Source: a bacterium UBA4637 (lineage in GTDB: Bacteria; Bacteroidota; Bacteroidia; Bacteroidales; Bacteroidaceae). From it: a stretch of DNA of 8,753 bases. The notes below the pieces were generated by a model. That model was given only the letters and a program-made list of their open reading frames with translations, was not told where the DNA came from and did not search any database. This document shows, one piece after another, positions 1 to 8,752 of this stretch (its first letter is position 1; the number at the start of each line of letters is the position of its first letter). Location: the NCBI GenBank assembly GCA_002405875.1, contig DHMR01000098.1:1-8753 (forward strand), given 5' to 3'. The position numbers were made by a program, and so were the translations under genes.

Positions 1-31
1 CGAAAGATTTCTGAGGCTTTTTGTTTTTCAT
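1..31 (-). CDS. Possible 5' end of a gene cut by the left window edge
   Basis: An ATG on the minus strand at 29-31 opens a frame that stays open to base 1 and would begin MKNKKPQKSF. An in-frame TGA lies two codons upstream of it, so the frame cannot start further upstream. A lysine-rich N-terminus is common in Bacteroidetes proteins, but ten codons prove little. The last of three 11-bp tandem units ends inside this ATG. No TAnnTTTG promoter element was seen just upstream. The product cannot be named. Confidence 0.25.
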   Translation of the reverse strand, partial: MKNKKPQKSF

Positions 32-63
32 CGGAACTCAATCGGAATTGAGTCGGAATTTAG
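31..63. repeat. Three tandem 11-bp units beginning TCGGAA
   Basis: The units are TCGGAACTCAA (31-41), TCGGAATTGAG (42-52) and TCGGAATTTAG (53-63). The first six bases are identical in all three, and the last five vary. CTCAA at 37-41 and TTGAG at 48-52 also form a 5-bp inverted repeat around a TCGGAA loop. The period is about one helical turn, which would put the units on one face of the DNA. No known regulator site was recognised. Confidence 0.7.
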
Positions 64-84
64 CCTTCTATTAATCATAATAAG

Positions 85-151
85 CCCTCTTGTATTTTCT
101 ATATTTTCACTTGCTTTCACAATGGGTAAGAATATGAAAACTACAAGAGGG
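85..151. repeat. Long imperfect inverted repeat (20 paired bases, 25-nt loop)
   Basis: CCCTCTTGTA at 85-94 is the exact reverse complement of 142-151. Inward, TTTTC (95-99) pairs with 136-140 and ATATT (101-105) pairs with 131-135, with one-base bulges at 100 and 141. The loop is 106-130. There is no T tract after either arm, so it is not a canonical intrinsic terminator. It lies 33 bases beyond the stop codon of the small secreted-protein gene (184-600, minus) and could be a 3' mRNA structure, a small RNA or a remnant of a small mobile element. Confidence 0.75.
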
Positions 152-183
152 TAGGAATAGACTAATTATCTGCAAATTTTGTT

Positions 184-600
184 TTATTTTTTGAAGAAAA
201 GTTTTTTGGGCATCTTGACCCATTTACGATTTCGTGCGATTTTCAAAGTGCTACCACTTAATTGTTTGAGGCAATATGAACCGTCCGCTTCTAAAGTTAG
301 ATCCGCAGTCAAATCTTCACTTCCATAATCATTGGTTATGGATAGATGAGCAGTGTTTCCTTCTATCTGGGCATCGGTGATGAGCCATTTCCTACTATCT
401 TTTCTGTCACCAAAATAGCCCGGCATTTCACCGAAAATCTCTTGACCAGGTACCTTGACGTTATTCTTATAGAAGTTGATTTGAAGAAAGACATCATACT
501 CCTTGTTGGAGATGTACCCCTTGAAAGTTGTACTGTCTGCTTGTGCTAATAGTGTCAAATATGACAGACAAAATAGCGATGTTAATATGAACTTTTTCAT
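184..600 (-). CDS. Small secreted protein of unknown function
   Basis: The 138-residue product begins with a clear signal peptide: MKK, a hydrophobic stretch (about 4-18), then A19-Q-A21 before D22, a likely signal peptidase I site. C11 does not fit a lipobox, so a lipoprotein is unlikely. The mature part (about 117 residues) alternates polar and hydrophobic residues as small beta-sandwich or barrel proteins do, and it ends in a basic tail (residues about 122-138, rich in K and R). It probably acts in the periplasm or outside the cell. It is divergent from the glycogen synthase gene across a 132-bp gap, and no functional link is implied. A promoter-like TAACTTTG lies 21 bases upstream of the ATG. 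The frame is intact. I do not recognise a named family and assign no function. Confidence 0.8.
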   Translation of the reverse strand: MKKFILTSLFCLSYLTLLAQADSTTFKGYISNKEYDVFLQINFYKNNVKVPGQEIFGEMPGYFGDRKDSRKWLITDAQIEGNTAHLSITNDYGSEDLTADLTLEADGSYCLKQLSGSTLKIARNRKWVKMPKKLFFKK

Positions 601-621
601 CTTTTTATGAGTTTAGTGCGA

Positions 622-629
622 CAAAGTTA
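622..629 (-). promoter_or_regulatory. Probable -7 promoter element of the small secreted-protein gene
   Basis: Read on the minus strand this is TAACTTTG, a full match to the Bacteroidetes -7 consensus TAnnTTTG, 21 bases before the ATG. No good TTTG -33 element was found at the expected spacing of about 19 bp, so the call rests on the -7 box and its position. Confidence 0.5.
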
Positions 630-680
630 TTTATTTATATCAAGAAATCTGCATTTTTTATTAAGAAAATCGTAGATTTA

Positions 681-712
681 TTCGCTTTTTTGCAATTATT
701 TAGTTATCTTTG
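681..712 (+). promoter_or_regulatory. Probable promoter of the glycogen synthase-phosphorylase operon
   Basis: TATCTTTG at 705-712 is a full match to the Bacteroidetes -7 consensus. TTCG at 681-684, 20 bp upstream, is a one-mismatch -33 element (TTTG). The -7 box ends 20 bases before the synthase ATG, so the 5' leader would be short. The region is AT-rich and shared with the divergent promoter of the small secreted-protein gene. Confidence 0.6.
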
Positions 713-732
713 CGGTGTTTTATTGATATTTT

Positions 733-2403
733 ATGGGAAAAGAAAGAATATTTCCAGATTATATATTTGAGTCTAGTTGGGAAGTATGTAATAAGGTCGG
801 CGGTATTTATACTGTCTTATCTACACGAGCCAAGACTCTTATGGAAAAGTTGCAGGACCGACTCATCTTCATTGGTCCTGATTGTTGGAGGGACAAGGTT
901 AATCCTTATTTCTCAGAAGATGCTACGCTTTATGCAGAGTGGAAAACGGAAGCCTTGAAAGAAGGGCTTAAGGTTAAGATTGGTAGATGGAATATACCAG
1001 GGCAACCTGTAGCTGTTCTTGTGGACTTTACTCCCTATTATGCTATAAAGAATGACATTTACGGTAAACTTTGGGAAAGTTACCAGGTTGATAGCCTTCA
1101 TGCGTATGGCGACTATGACGAGGCATCGATGTTCTCCTATGCTGCGGCTTTAGTTGTTGAGAGCTTCTATAAGCATGTTGTCGGCACAGGTAAGAAAGTC
1201 ATCTATCATGGTAATGAATGGATGACTGGACTCGGTCTGCTTTATGTCAACAAGCACTTGCCTGAAGTTGCAACTGTGTTTACAACTCATGCTACCAGTA
1301 TCGGTCGAAGTATTGCTGGCAACAACAAGCCGCTCTACGACTATCTCTTTGCTTATAATGGTGACCAGATGGCTCAGGAACTTAACATGCAGAGCAAGCA
1401 TTCCATCGAGAAGCAGACTGCTAAATATGTGGATTGCTTCACCACTGTGAGCGATATTACGGCCAATGAATGCAAAGAACTGCTTGACAAACCTGTAGAC
1501 TTTGTCTTGCCGAATGGTTTCGATAACAGTTTTGTGCCAAAGGCTGCTGCTTTTGCCAAAAAGCGTAAGGAGGCTCGTCAACGCTTGCTGAATGTAGCCA
1601 ATGCCTTGATGGGGACAGAACTTGGCGATGACACGCTTATCGTTTCTACGAGTGGACGCTATGAGTTCCGTAACAAGGGTATTGATGTCTATATCGAATC
1701 GATGAACCGATTGCTCCGTGACCAGAATTTGAAGAAGAACGTCTTGGCTTTTATCGACGTGCCAGGTTGGGTAGGAGAGCCTCGTCAGGATCTCTTGGAA
1801 CGTCTGAACAGTGGCGAGAAGTTTGAGACGCCTCTGGAGGTTCCTATGCTCACTCATTGGCTGCATGATATGAGTCGTGACAATGTGCTCGGCATGTTGA
1901 AGTACTACAATATGCATAACACCAAGGAAGATAAAGTAAAACTCATCTTCTTACCTTGCTATTTGACAGGTGATGATGGTATTATCAACAAAACTTATTA
2001 TGATGTCGTGCTCGGCAATGATCTCTGCATCTATCCGTCTTATTACGAGCCTTGGGGATATACCCCATTGGAGGCAATCGCATTCAAGGTGCCTTGTATC
2101 ACCACAGACTTGGCAGGCTTCGGTCTTTGGGCAAATACGGTCAAGGGAGGCTATAGCGAGATAGAGGATGGCGTAAAAGTCATTAAGCGCACAGACTATA
2201 ACTATTCTGAGGTGGCTGACGCCATCAAGGATACCGTAGCTAAGTATTCTGGTATGACGGATGCCCAGGTAAAGAAATGCCGCAGCAATGCAGAGAAACT
2301 TTCCAAGAAAGCTTTGTGGAGCCACTTCATCGAGTATTATTATGATGCTTATGATTTTGCCCTGCGTAAGGCAGAGGAAAGAATGGCAGAGAGAACTCTA
2401 TAA
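733..2403 (+). CDS. Glycogen synthase, GT3 (animal/fungal-type) family
   Basis: This enzyme transfers glucose from a nucleotide-glucose donor to the non-reducing end of a growing alpha-1,4-glucan in the cytoplasm. The 556-residue protein has the GT-B fold signatures of family GT3: KVGGIYTVLS at 21-30 (donor binding), NEWMTGLG at 161-168, TTHAT at 184-188, R313 and K315 in the phosphate-binding segment, and the E-X7-E pair E439/E447 in YYEPWGYTPLEA. It is not the usual bacterial GT5 GlgA. Animal and yeast enzymes are about 640-740 residues. This one lacks their phosphorylated ends, and its C-terminus (about 520-556) shows no arginine cluster of the kind that binds glucose-6-phosphate there, so control probably differs. 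The start is supported by a promoter 20 bases upstream and by N-terminal homology (PDYIFESSWEV). The phosphorylase gene follows after 28 bases on the same strand. Whether the donor is UDP- or ADP-glucose cannot be read from sequence. Confidence 0.95.
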   Translation: MGKERIFPDYIFESSWEVCNKVGGIYTVLSTRAKTLMEKLQDRLIFIGPDCWRDKVNPYFSEDATLYAEWKTEALKEGLKVKIGRWNIPGQPVAVLVDFTPYYAIKNDIYGKLWESYQVDSLHAYGDYDEASMFSYAAALVVESFYKHVVGTGKKVIYHGNEWMTGLGLLYVNKHLPEVATVFTTHATSIGRSIAGNNKPLYDYLFAYNGDQMAQELNMQSKHSIEKQTAKYVDCFTTVSDITANECKELLDKPVDFVLPNGFDNSFVPKAAAFAKKRKEARQRLLNVANALMGTELGDDTLIVSTSGRYEFRNKGIDVYIESMNRLLRDQNLKKNVLAFIDVPGWVGEPRQDLLERLNSGEKFETPLEVPMLTHWLHDMSRDNVLGMLKYYNMHNTKEDKVKLIFLPCYLTGDDGIINKTYYDVVLGNDLCIYPSYYEPWGYTPLEAIAFKVPCITTDLAGFGLWANTVKGGYSEIEDGVKVIKRTDYNYSEVADAIKDTVAKYSGMTDAQVKKCRSNAEKLSKKALWSHFIEYYYDAYDFALRKAEERMAERTL

Positions 2404-2413
2404 AAAAATATAA

Positions 2414-4990
<2,577 letters not shown>

Positions 4991-5022
4991 TAGGAGTCTA
5001 ACATCAGATGCTATATAAATAT

Positions 5023-5061
5023 AAAAATCCAGCACTTGGTTGACAGGTGCTGGATTTTTTT
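5023..5061. terminator. Bidirectional intrinsic terminator between glgP and prs
   Basis: AAAAATCCAGCAC (5023-5035) and GTGCTGGATTTTT (5047-5059) form a perfect 13-bp stem with an 11-base loop. The right arm runs into seven Ts on the plus strand, and the left arm gives a T tract on the minus strand. It lies 32 bases after the glgP stop and 29 bases after the prs stop, so it can serve both convergent genes. Confidence 0.92.
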
Positions 5062-5088
5062 ATGTTTATTATATTAATAATCTATATA

Positions 5089-6027
5089 TTATACGAGGTA
5101 CTGAGAAGAAATACTCTCGTTGTCCTCAACGCGACGTATGGTCTCGGCAAACATGTCTGCTATCGTCAACTGCTTCACCTTGTCGCATCGTTTGGTGTAA
5201 GGAATGGAGTCGGTGAATACGATTTCCTCAAGAGCAGAATCCTGTACACGCTCTGATGCAGGACCGCTCATCACGCAGTGAGAAGCACATGCGCGAACAG
5301 TCTTGGCACCTGCAGCCTTCATGATATCGGCAGCTTTGGTGATTGTGCCAGCTGTGTCTACCATATCATCGATAATGACAACATTCTTGTCCTTTACGTC
5401 ACCGATAATTTGCATGCTTGCAACCACATTGGCACGAGCACGGGTCTTGTTGCAGAGTACGAGAGGACAGCCAAAATACTTGGCGTAGGTGTTGGCACGC
5501 TTAGAACCACCTACATCAGGAGATGCGATGACCATGTCCTTGAGGCGCAGACTCTGCAAGTAAGGCAGGAGAACACCTGAAGCGTAGAGGTGATCGACAG
5601 GAACGTCGAAGAAACCTTGAATCTGGTCAGCATGGAGGTCCATGGTGATAAGACGGTCGATGCCAGCCACACTGAGTAAGTCGGCAACCAGCTTAGCACC
5701 AATGCTGACACGTGGCTTGTCTTTACGGTCTTGGCGAGCCCAACCGAAATAAGGAACTACTGCGATGATTTGGCGAGCAGAAGCGCGTTTCGCCGCGTCA
5801 ATCATCAAGAGCAACTCCATCAAATTGTCAGAATTTGGGAAGGTGCTCTGTACAAGGAAAACATCACGTCCACGGATAGACTCCTCGAAGGAAACACCAA
5901 ATTCACCGTCAGAGAACTTGGTTACGACCAAATTACCTAAAGGGCAACCTAAGCTAGCGCAGATTTTCTCTGCAAGGTATCTCGAGTTTGTACCTGAGAA
6001 TACCAAAAAAGAGTTCTTGTCACTCAT
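5089..6027 (-). CDS. prs: Ribose-phosphate pyrophosphokinase (PRPP synthase)
   Basis: This enzyme transfers pyrophosphate from ATP to ribose-5-phosphate, making PRPP for purine, pyrimidine, NAD, His and Trp synthesis in the cytoplasm. At 312 residues it has the normal class I length. Visible motifs: SGTNSRYLAE (11-20), FSDGE (38-42), the flexible catalytic loop region YFGWARQDRK (93-102), DLHADQIQGFF (130-140) with the metal/ATP-contacting histidine H132, KTRARAN with the likely catalytic lysine K194, and the PRPP-binding loop DDMVDTAGT (220-228). All expected residues are present. It converges on glgP and shares its terminator. A ThiE-like gene lies 81 bases upstream on the same strand, so read-through is possible. 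No clear TAnnTTTG box was found in that gap, which contains a DnaA-box-like 9-mer. Confidence 0.97.
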   Translation of the reverse strand: MSDKNSFLVFSGTNSRYLAEKICASLGCPLGNLVVTKFSDGEFGVSFEESIRGRDVFLVQSTFPNSDNLMELLLMIDAAKRASARQIIAVVPYFGWARQDRKDKPRVSIGAKLVADLLSVAGIDRLITMDLHADQIQGFFDVPVDHLYASGVLLPYLQSLRLKDMVIASPDVGGSKRANTYAKYFGCPLVLCNKTRARANVVASMQIIGDVKDKNVVIIDDMVDTAGTITKAADIMKAAGAKTVRACASHCVMSGPASERVQDSALEEIVFTDSIPYTKRCDKVKQLTIADMFAETIRRVEDNESISSQYLV

Positions 6028-6066
6028 TTGTTTTTTAGTTTATGTGTAATTAAATTGTTGTTACAG

Positions 6067-6075
6067 TTATCCACA
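6067..6075 (+). promoter_or_regulatory. Perfect DnaA-box-like 9-mer upstream of prs
   Basis: TTATCCACA matches the strongest E. coli DnaA-binding box exactly. It lies alone in the 81-bp gap between prs and the ThiE-like gene, 40 bases before the prs start. No second box or obvious unwinding element is nearby, so this is not an origin. It may be a regulatory or titration site, or chance. Confidence 0.3.
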
Positions 6076-6108
6076 TGATTGATGCTACACCCAATGCCGT
6101 AGATGGAC

Positions 6109-6717
6109 TTAGCTGATAGCTTTGCGAAGTTTCTCAAAATGTGCAATCACTTCTTTGTAGTCCTTTTCGTTGTGTATGTCGAATCGACTCCAAAGGTCTC
6201 CACATACGACCACACCTCCAAATCCCAGGGCTTTGGCAATCTTGATGTTTTCAAGGCTGATGCCTCCCAAGGCATAGACTTTCTTGTCGATGAGCCCTTC
6301 TTTCGCAGCAAGTTCCAGTTGGTTGAGGGTGAAAGATGACTTCTCGTCTTTAAATTCTATGCAATCAAATATGTTTTTGAGAAAAACATATTGTGACTTT
6401 TTCTTCATTTCCTTCAGCTGTGAAAGATCCGTGCAGGTCCGACTGTATTTCCCTTTGTAACCTTCAGGAACCATAGCTTTGGGGTCGTCGATATGTATTC
6501 CTGCCAGATCATATTCCTGTTTGAGGTAATAATGGTCATGGACTGTTATCTTGCGATAATAGTCTTCTGGCAGGAGCGTGAGCAATCGCTCAGAATACAT
6601 TGGAGATGCTCCTGGCTTGTAAAGATGCAGATTATCCATGCCCTCATCGAACAAGGATGATAGTATTTTATCTTCTTCCACAAAGAACGTGGACTTGGTC
6701 ATTATAGCTAATTTCAT
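6109..6717 (-). CDS. ThiE/TenI-like TIM-barrel protein, altered active site
   Basis: The 202-residue protein resembles thiamine-phosphate synthase and TenI proteins. Its first strand is MKLAIMTKS, then come LHLYKPG (30-36), ITVHDHYYL (57-65), AGIHIDD (72-78), a phosphate-loop-like YALGGISLENI (148-158) and GFGGVVVCGDLW (165-176). Its overall length fits the family. Several ThiE hallmarks differ. The first substrate-binding motif has Y33 where ThiE usually has Arg. HDH replaces the usual NDR region. The loop expected as GPxFxTxTK is FLKNIFDCIEFKDEKSSF (112-129). It is often annotated as thiamine-phosphate synthase, but the sequence gives reason to doubt that activity. No other thiamine gene is in the window. 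The gene is divergent from nspC and upstream of prs, with its own promoter-like box 22 bases before the ATG. Confidence 0.75.
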   Translation of the reverse strand: MKLAIMTKSTFFVEEDKILSSLFDEGMDNLHLYKPGASPMYSERLLTLLPEDYYRKITVHDHYYLKQEYDLAGIHIDDPKAMVPEGYKGKYSRTCTDLSQLKEMKKKSQYVFLKNIFDCIEFKDEKSSFTLNQLELAAKEGLIDKKVYALGGISLENIKIAKALGFGGVVVCGDLWSRFDIHNEKDYKEVIAHFEKLRKAIS

Positions 6718-6739
6718 TGTCTGAAAAACTTTTCTGTTG

Positions 6740-6770
6740 CAAAAGTATTAAAAAAAACGCAAACTAGCAA
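6740..6770 (-). promoter_or_regulatory. Probable promoter of the ThiE-like gene
   Basis: On the minus strand, TACTTTTG (plus coordinates 6740-6747) fits TAnnTTTG, and TTG (6768-6770) lies 20 bp upstream as a -33 element. The -7 box is 22 bases before the ATG. It lies back to back with the nspC promoter. Confidence 0.6.
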
Positions 6771-6790
6771 TTATATCGAAGATAAAAAGC

Positions 6791-6798
6791 TATCTTTG
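6791..6798 (+). promoter_or_regulatory. Probable -7 promoter element of nspC
   Basis: TATCTTTG is a full match to TAnnTTTG and is the same octamer used before the glycogen operon. It lies 27 bases before the nspC ATG. No clear -33 TTTG is seen. The in-frame TTG at 6796 lies inside this box, which argues against it as a start codon. Confidence 0.55.
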
Positions 6799-6825
6799 CA
6801 CCATAAAATTAATATTTATCAAGAC

Positions 6826-8001
6826 ATGCAAGTAAATTTAGAGAATTTTAAGGAGATTCACACTCCTATTTATGTGTTAGAGGAGTCGCGCTTGCGACAC
6901 AACTTGGAGCTCATCCAAAGTGTCGCTCAACGTGCCGACATGGAAATTATCTTGGCTTTTAAGGCCTATGCCTTGTGGAAGACTTTTCCGATATTTCGAG
7001 AGTATATATCTTCGACGACGGCTAGTTCACTGAGTGAGGCAAGACTGGCTTACGAGGAGTTTGGCAGTCCTGCGCATACTTTCTCACCTGCTTATACGGA
7101 CTATGAGATAGATGAAATAGCTCGTTGCTCTAGCCATCTTACCTTCAATTCGCTTTCTCAATATGAACGTTATCATGACCGTGTCGCTCAAGCAAATCCT
7201 GACGTTCAGTTAGGCATACGTGTGAATCCGGAGTATTCTGAGGTGGAAACGATGTTGTATAACCCTTGTGCACCTGGAACTAGGTTTGGTGTGACTGCCG
7301 ACAAACTGCCAGAAAAGTTGCCTACTGACATCAAGGGATTTCATTGCCATTGCCATTGTGAGAGTGGGGCGGAAGTCTTTGAGAGAACGTTGGCTCATAT
7401 CGAGGCAAAATTTGCTAAATGGTTTCCTCAGTTGAAATGGATTAATTTTGGGGGTGGTCATCTCATGACTCGCAAGGATTATGATGTCTTACACCTTATT
7501 AATATTATAAAGGAGTTCCACGAGCGGTATCCTTATCTGCATGTCATCATGGAGCCTGGTAGTGCTTTTGGATGGCAGACGGGACCTTTGGTGTCCCAAG
7601 TGGTAGATGTCGTGGAGGATAAGGGGATCCGTACGGCCATTCTCGACGTGAGCTTTACTTGCCATATGCCAGATTGTCTGGAGATGCCTTACCATCCAGC
7701 TGTAAGAGGGGCGGAAACCTGTGAGGTGGAGGACTTGTCTCTGGTGCCAGAAGGAAAGTATGTGTATCGATTGGGAGGCAACAGTTGTCTGAGTGGCGAT
7801 TTCATGGGGTATTGGAAGTTTGATCATGAACTAGAAATTGGGGAGAATGTCATATTTGAGGATATGCTGCATTACACAACCGTGAAGACAAACACTTTCA
7901 ATGGCATCACTCATCCTTCCATCGGAATCGTGCATTTGAATGGCCAACTCGAAATTTTGAGAGATTTTGGTTATGAGGATTATAAATCTAGAATGGATTG
8001 A
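6826..8001 (+). CDS. nspC: Carboxynorspermidine/carboxyspermidine decarboxylase
   Basis: This PLP enzyme of the alanine racemase/DapDC fold decarboxylates carboxynorspermidine or carboxyspermidine, the last step of the alternative polyamine route, in the cytoplasm. The 391-residue product has the PLP lysine in LAFKAYALW (K46), the FGGGHLMT phosphate-binding loop (208-215), EPGSAFGWQTG (243-253), the family signature DVSFTCHMPDCLEMPY (274-289), and GGNSCLSGDFMG (317-328), whose Cys is expected in the active site. A TTG 30 bases upstream is in frame but overlaps the -7 promoter box, so the ATG at 6826 is the likely start. It gives MQVNLENF and the usual family length. Segment 173-178 reads HCHCHC, an unusual alternation. 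The partner dehydrogenase is not in the window. The gene ends before a strong terminator and appears monocistronic. Confidence 0.93.
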   Translation: MQVNLENFKEIHTPIYVLEESRLRHNLELIQSVAQRADMEIILAFKAYALWKTFPIFREYISSTTASSLSEARLAYEEFGSPAHTFSPAYTDYEIDEIARCSSHLTFNSLSQYERYHDRVAQANPDVQLGIRVNPEYSEVETMLYNPCAPGTRFGVTADKLPEKLPTDIKGFHCHCHCESGAEVFERTLAHIEAKFAKWFPQLKWINFGGGHLMTRKDYDVLHLINIIKEFHERYPYLHVIMEPGSAFGWQTGPLVSQVVDVVEDKGIRTAILDVSFTCHMPDCLEMPYHPAVRGAETCEVEDLSLVPEGKYVYRLGGNSCLSGDFMGYWKFDHELEIGENVIFEDMLHYTTVKTNTFNGITHPSIGIVHLNGQLEILRDFGYEDYKSRMD

Positions 8002-8060
8002 TTGATTTTATGAACTTCATGGTTGACTTAAAATAGGGTTGAAATACGTATGAATTGACT

Positions 8061-8108
8061 AAAAATCGCATATTTTGCCTTGTTTTTAGGCAAAATGTGC
8101 GATTTTTT
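8061..8108 (+). terminator. Intrinsic terminator of nspC
   Basis: Bases 8061-8080 pair with 8088-8107 in a 20-bp stem with a single G-T pair and a 7-base T-rich loop (8081-8087). The right arm ends in a run of six Ts (8103-8108). It starts 59 bases after the nspC stop and insulates the downstream tRNA operon. Confidence 0.9.
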
Positions 8109-8128
8109 GAAAAAAAGTCTTGTAAAAG

Positions 8129-8159
8129 TTTGGTAGTTCAGAAAAAAGTAGTACCTTTG
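8129..8159 (+). promoter_or_regulatory. Strong promoter of the tRNA operon
   Basis: TTTG at 8129-8132 and TACCTTTG at 8152-8159 are separated by exactly 19 bp, matching the Bacteroidetes primary sigma factor consensus at every defined position. An A/T-rich tract (8102-8128), which may act as an upstream element, precedes the -33 box. The first tRNA begins 44 bases after the -7 box. Confidence 0.88.
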
Positions 8160-8164
8160 CACCC

Positions 8165-8197
8165 GCATTCAGAGGAATGCTCCTTGATAAATAAGGA
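8165..8197 (+). other. Two small hairpins in the tRNA precursor leader
   Basis: GCATTC (8165-8170) and GAATGC (8175-8180) form a perfect 6-bp stem with an AGAG loop. Immediately after, TCCTT (8181-8185) and AAGGA (8193-8197) form a 5-bp stem. Both lie between the predicted transcription start and the first tRNA. They may protect or guide processing of the 5' leader. Confidence 0.55.
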
Positions 8198-8203
8198 AGA
8201 ACT

Positions 8204-8276
<73 letters not shown>

Positions 8277-8348
8277 CAACTTTTTGAAACAACATCAAGT
8301 CTTGTTTAGAATATTGACATTTTTTGATGCGCAACTATAGTTAAGCTT

Positions 8349-8432
8349 GGAGAGGTGGCGGAATTGGTAGACGCGCTACTTTGAGGGGGTAGTGACAATT
8401 GTGTCGTGGGAGTTCGAGTCTCCTCCTCTTCA
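8349..8432 (+). tRNA. tRNA-Leu(GAG), copy 1
   Basis: This is a class II tRNA of 84 bases. The acceptor GGAGAGG pairs with CCTCTTC (one G-T pair). The anticodon stem is CTACT/GGTAG, and the loop TTGAGGG carries anticodon GAG. There is a long variable arm, and the T loop TTCGAGT is normal. The discriminator is A, and CCA is not encoded. It reads CTC and CTT, and CTC is frequent in glgP. Confidence 0.97.
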
Positions 8433-8455
8433 CTTAGATAGTTGGAGGTTTAGTT

Positions 8456-8528
<73 letters not shown>

Positions 8529-8562
8529 CAAAATATTGCAAGATGGAAATATTTGACTTCGA

Positions 8563-8644
8563 GCCCAAGTGGCGGAATTGGTAGACGCGCACGTTTCAGG
8601 TGCGTGTGTTTTACAACGTGCAGGTTCGAGTCCTGTCTTGGGCA
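8563..8644 (+). tRNA. tRNA-Leu(CAG)
   Basis: This is a class II tRNA of 82 bases. The acceptor GCCCAAG pairs perfectly with CTTGGGC. The anticodon stem is CACGT/GCGTG, and the loop TTCAGGT carries anticodon CAG, which reads CTG. The variable arm is long, the T loop TTCGAGT is normal and the discriminator is A. CCA is not encoded. Confidence 0.97.
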
Positions 8645-8668
8645 CAATATTCGGTAATATTTGATGTT

Positions 8669-8752
8669 GGAGAGGTGGCGGAATTGGTAGACGCGCTACT
8701 TTGAGGGGGTAGTGACAATTGTGTCGTGGGAGTTCGAGTCTCCTCCTCTTCA
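8669..8752 (+). tRNA. tRNA-Leu(GAG), copy 2
   Basis: This is identical to the copy at 8349-8432, and the identity extends two bases upstream and one base downstream (8667-8753 equals 8347-8433). It is complete but ends one base before the window edge, so the array may continue beyond. CCA is not encoded. Confidence 0.97.

Noticed and set aside
85..151. A complete insertion sequence or CRISPR unit
   Set aside because: There is one inverted repeat only, with no transposase, no convincing target-site duplication and no repeat-spacer pattern.
710..958. An 82-codon plus-strand frame overlapping the start of glycogen synthase
   Set aside because: It starts on top of the -7 promoter element and runs in another frame through conserved glycogen synthase sequence.
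5047..5256. A 69-codon plus-strand frame after glgP
   Set aside because: It starts inside the terminator hairpin and then runs antisense to the end of prs. It has no support of its own.
6028..6066. A promoter for prs in the gap upstream of its start
   Set aside because: No TAnnTTTG match was found on the minus strand. A TAACTGTA-like stretch overlapping the gap has too many mismatches to report as a promoter.
6028..6108. A replication origin suggested by the DnaA-box-like site
   Set aside because: There is only one box, no cluster, no clear unwinding element and no dnaA or other origin-linked gene nearby.
8333..8342. A 10-bp palindrome AACTATAGTT between the first two tRNAs
   Set aside because: It is short, AT-rich and has no T tract or repeat elsewhere in the window, so chance is likely.
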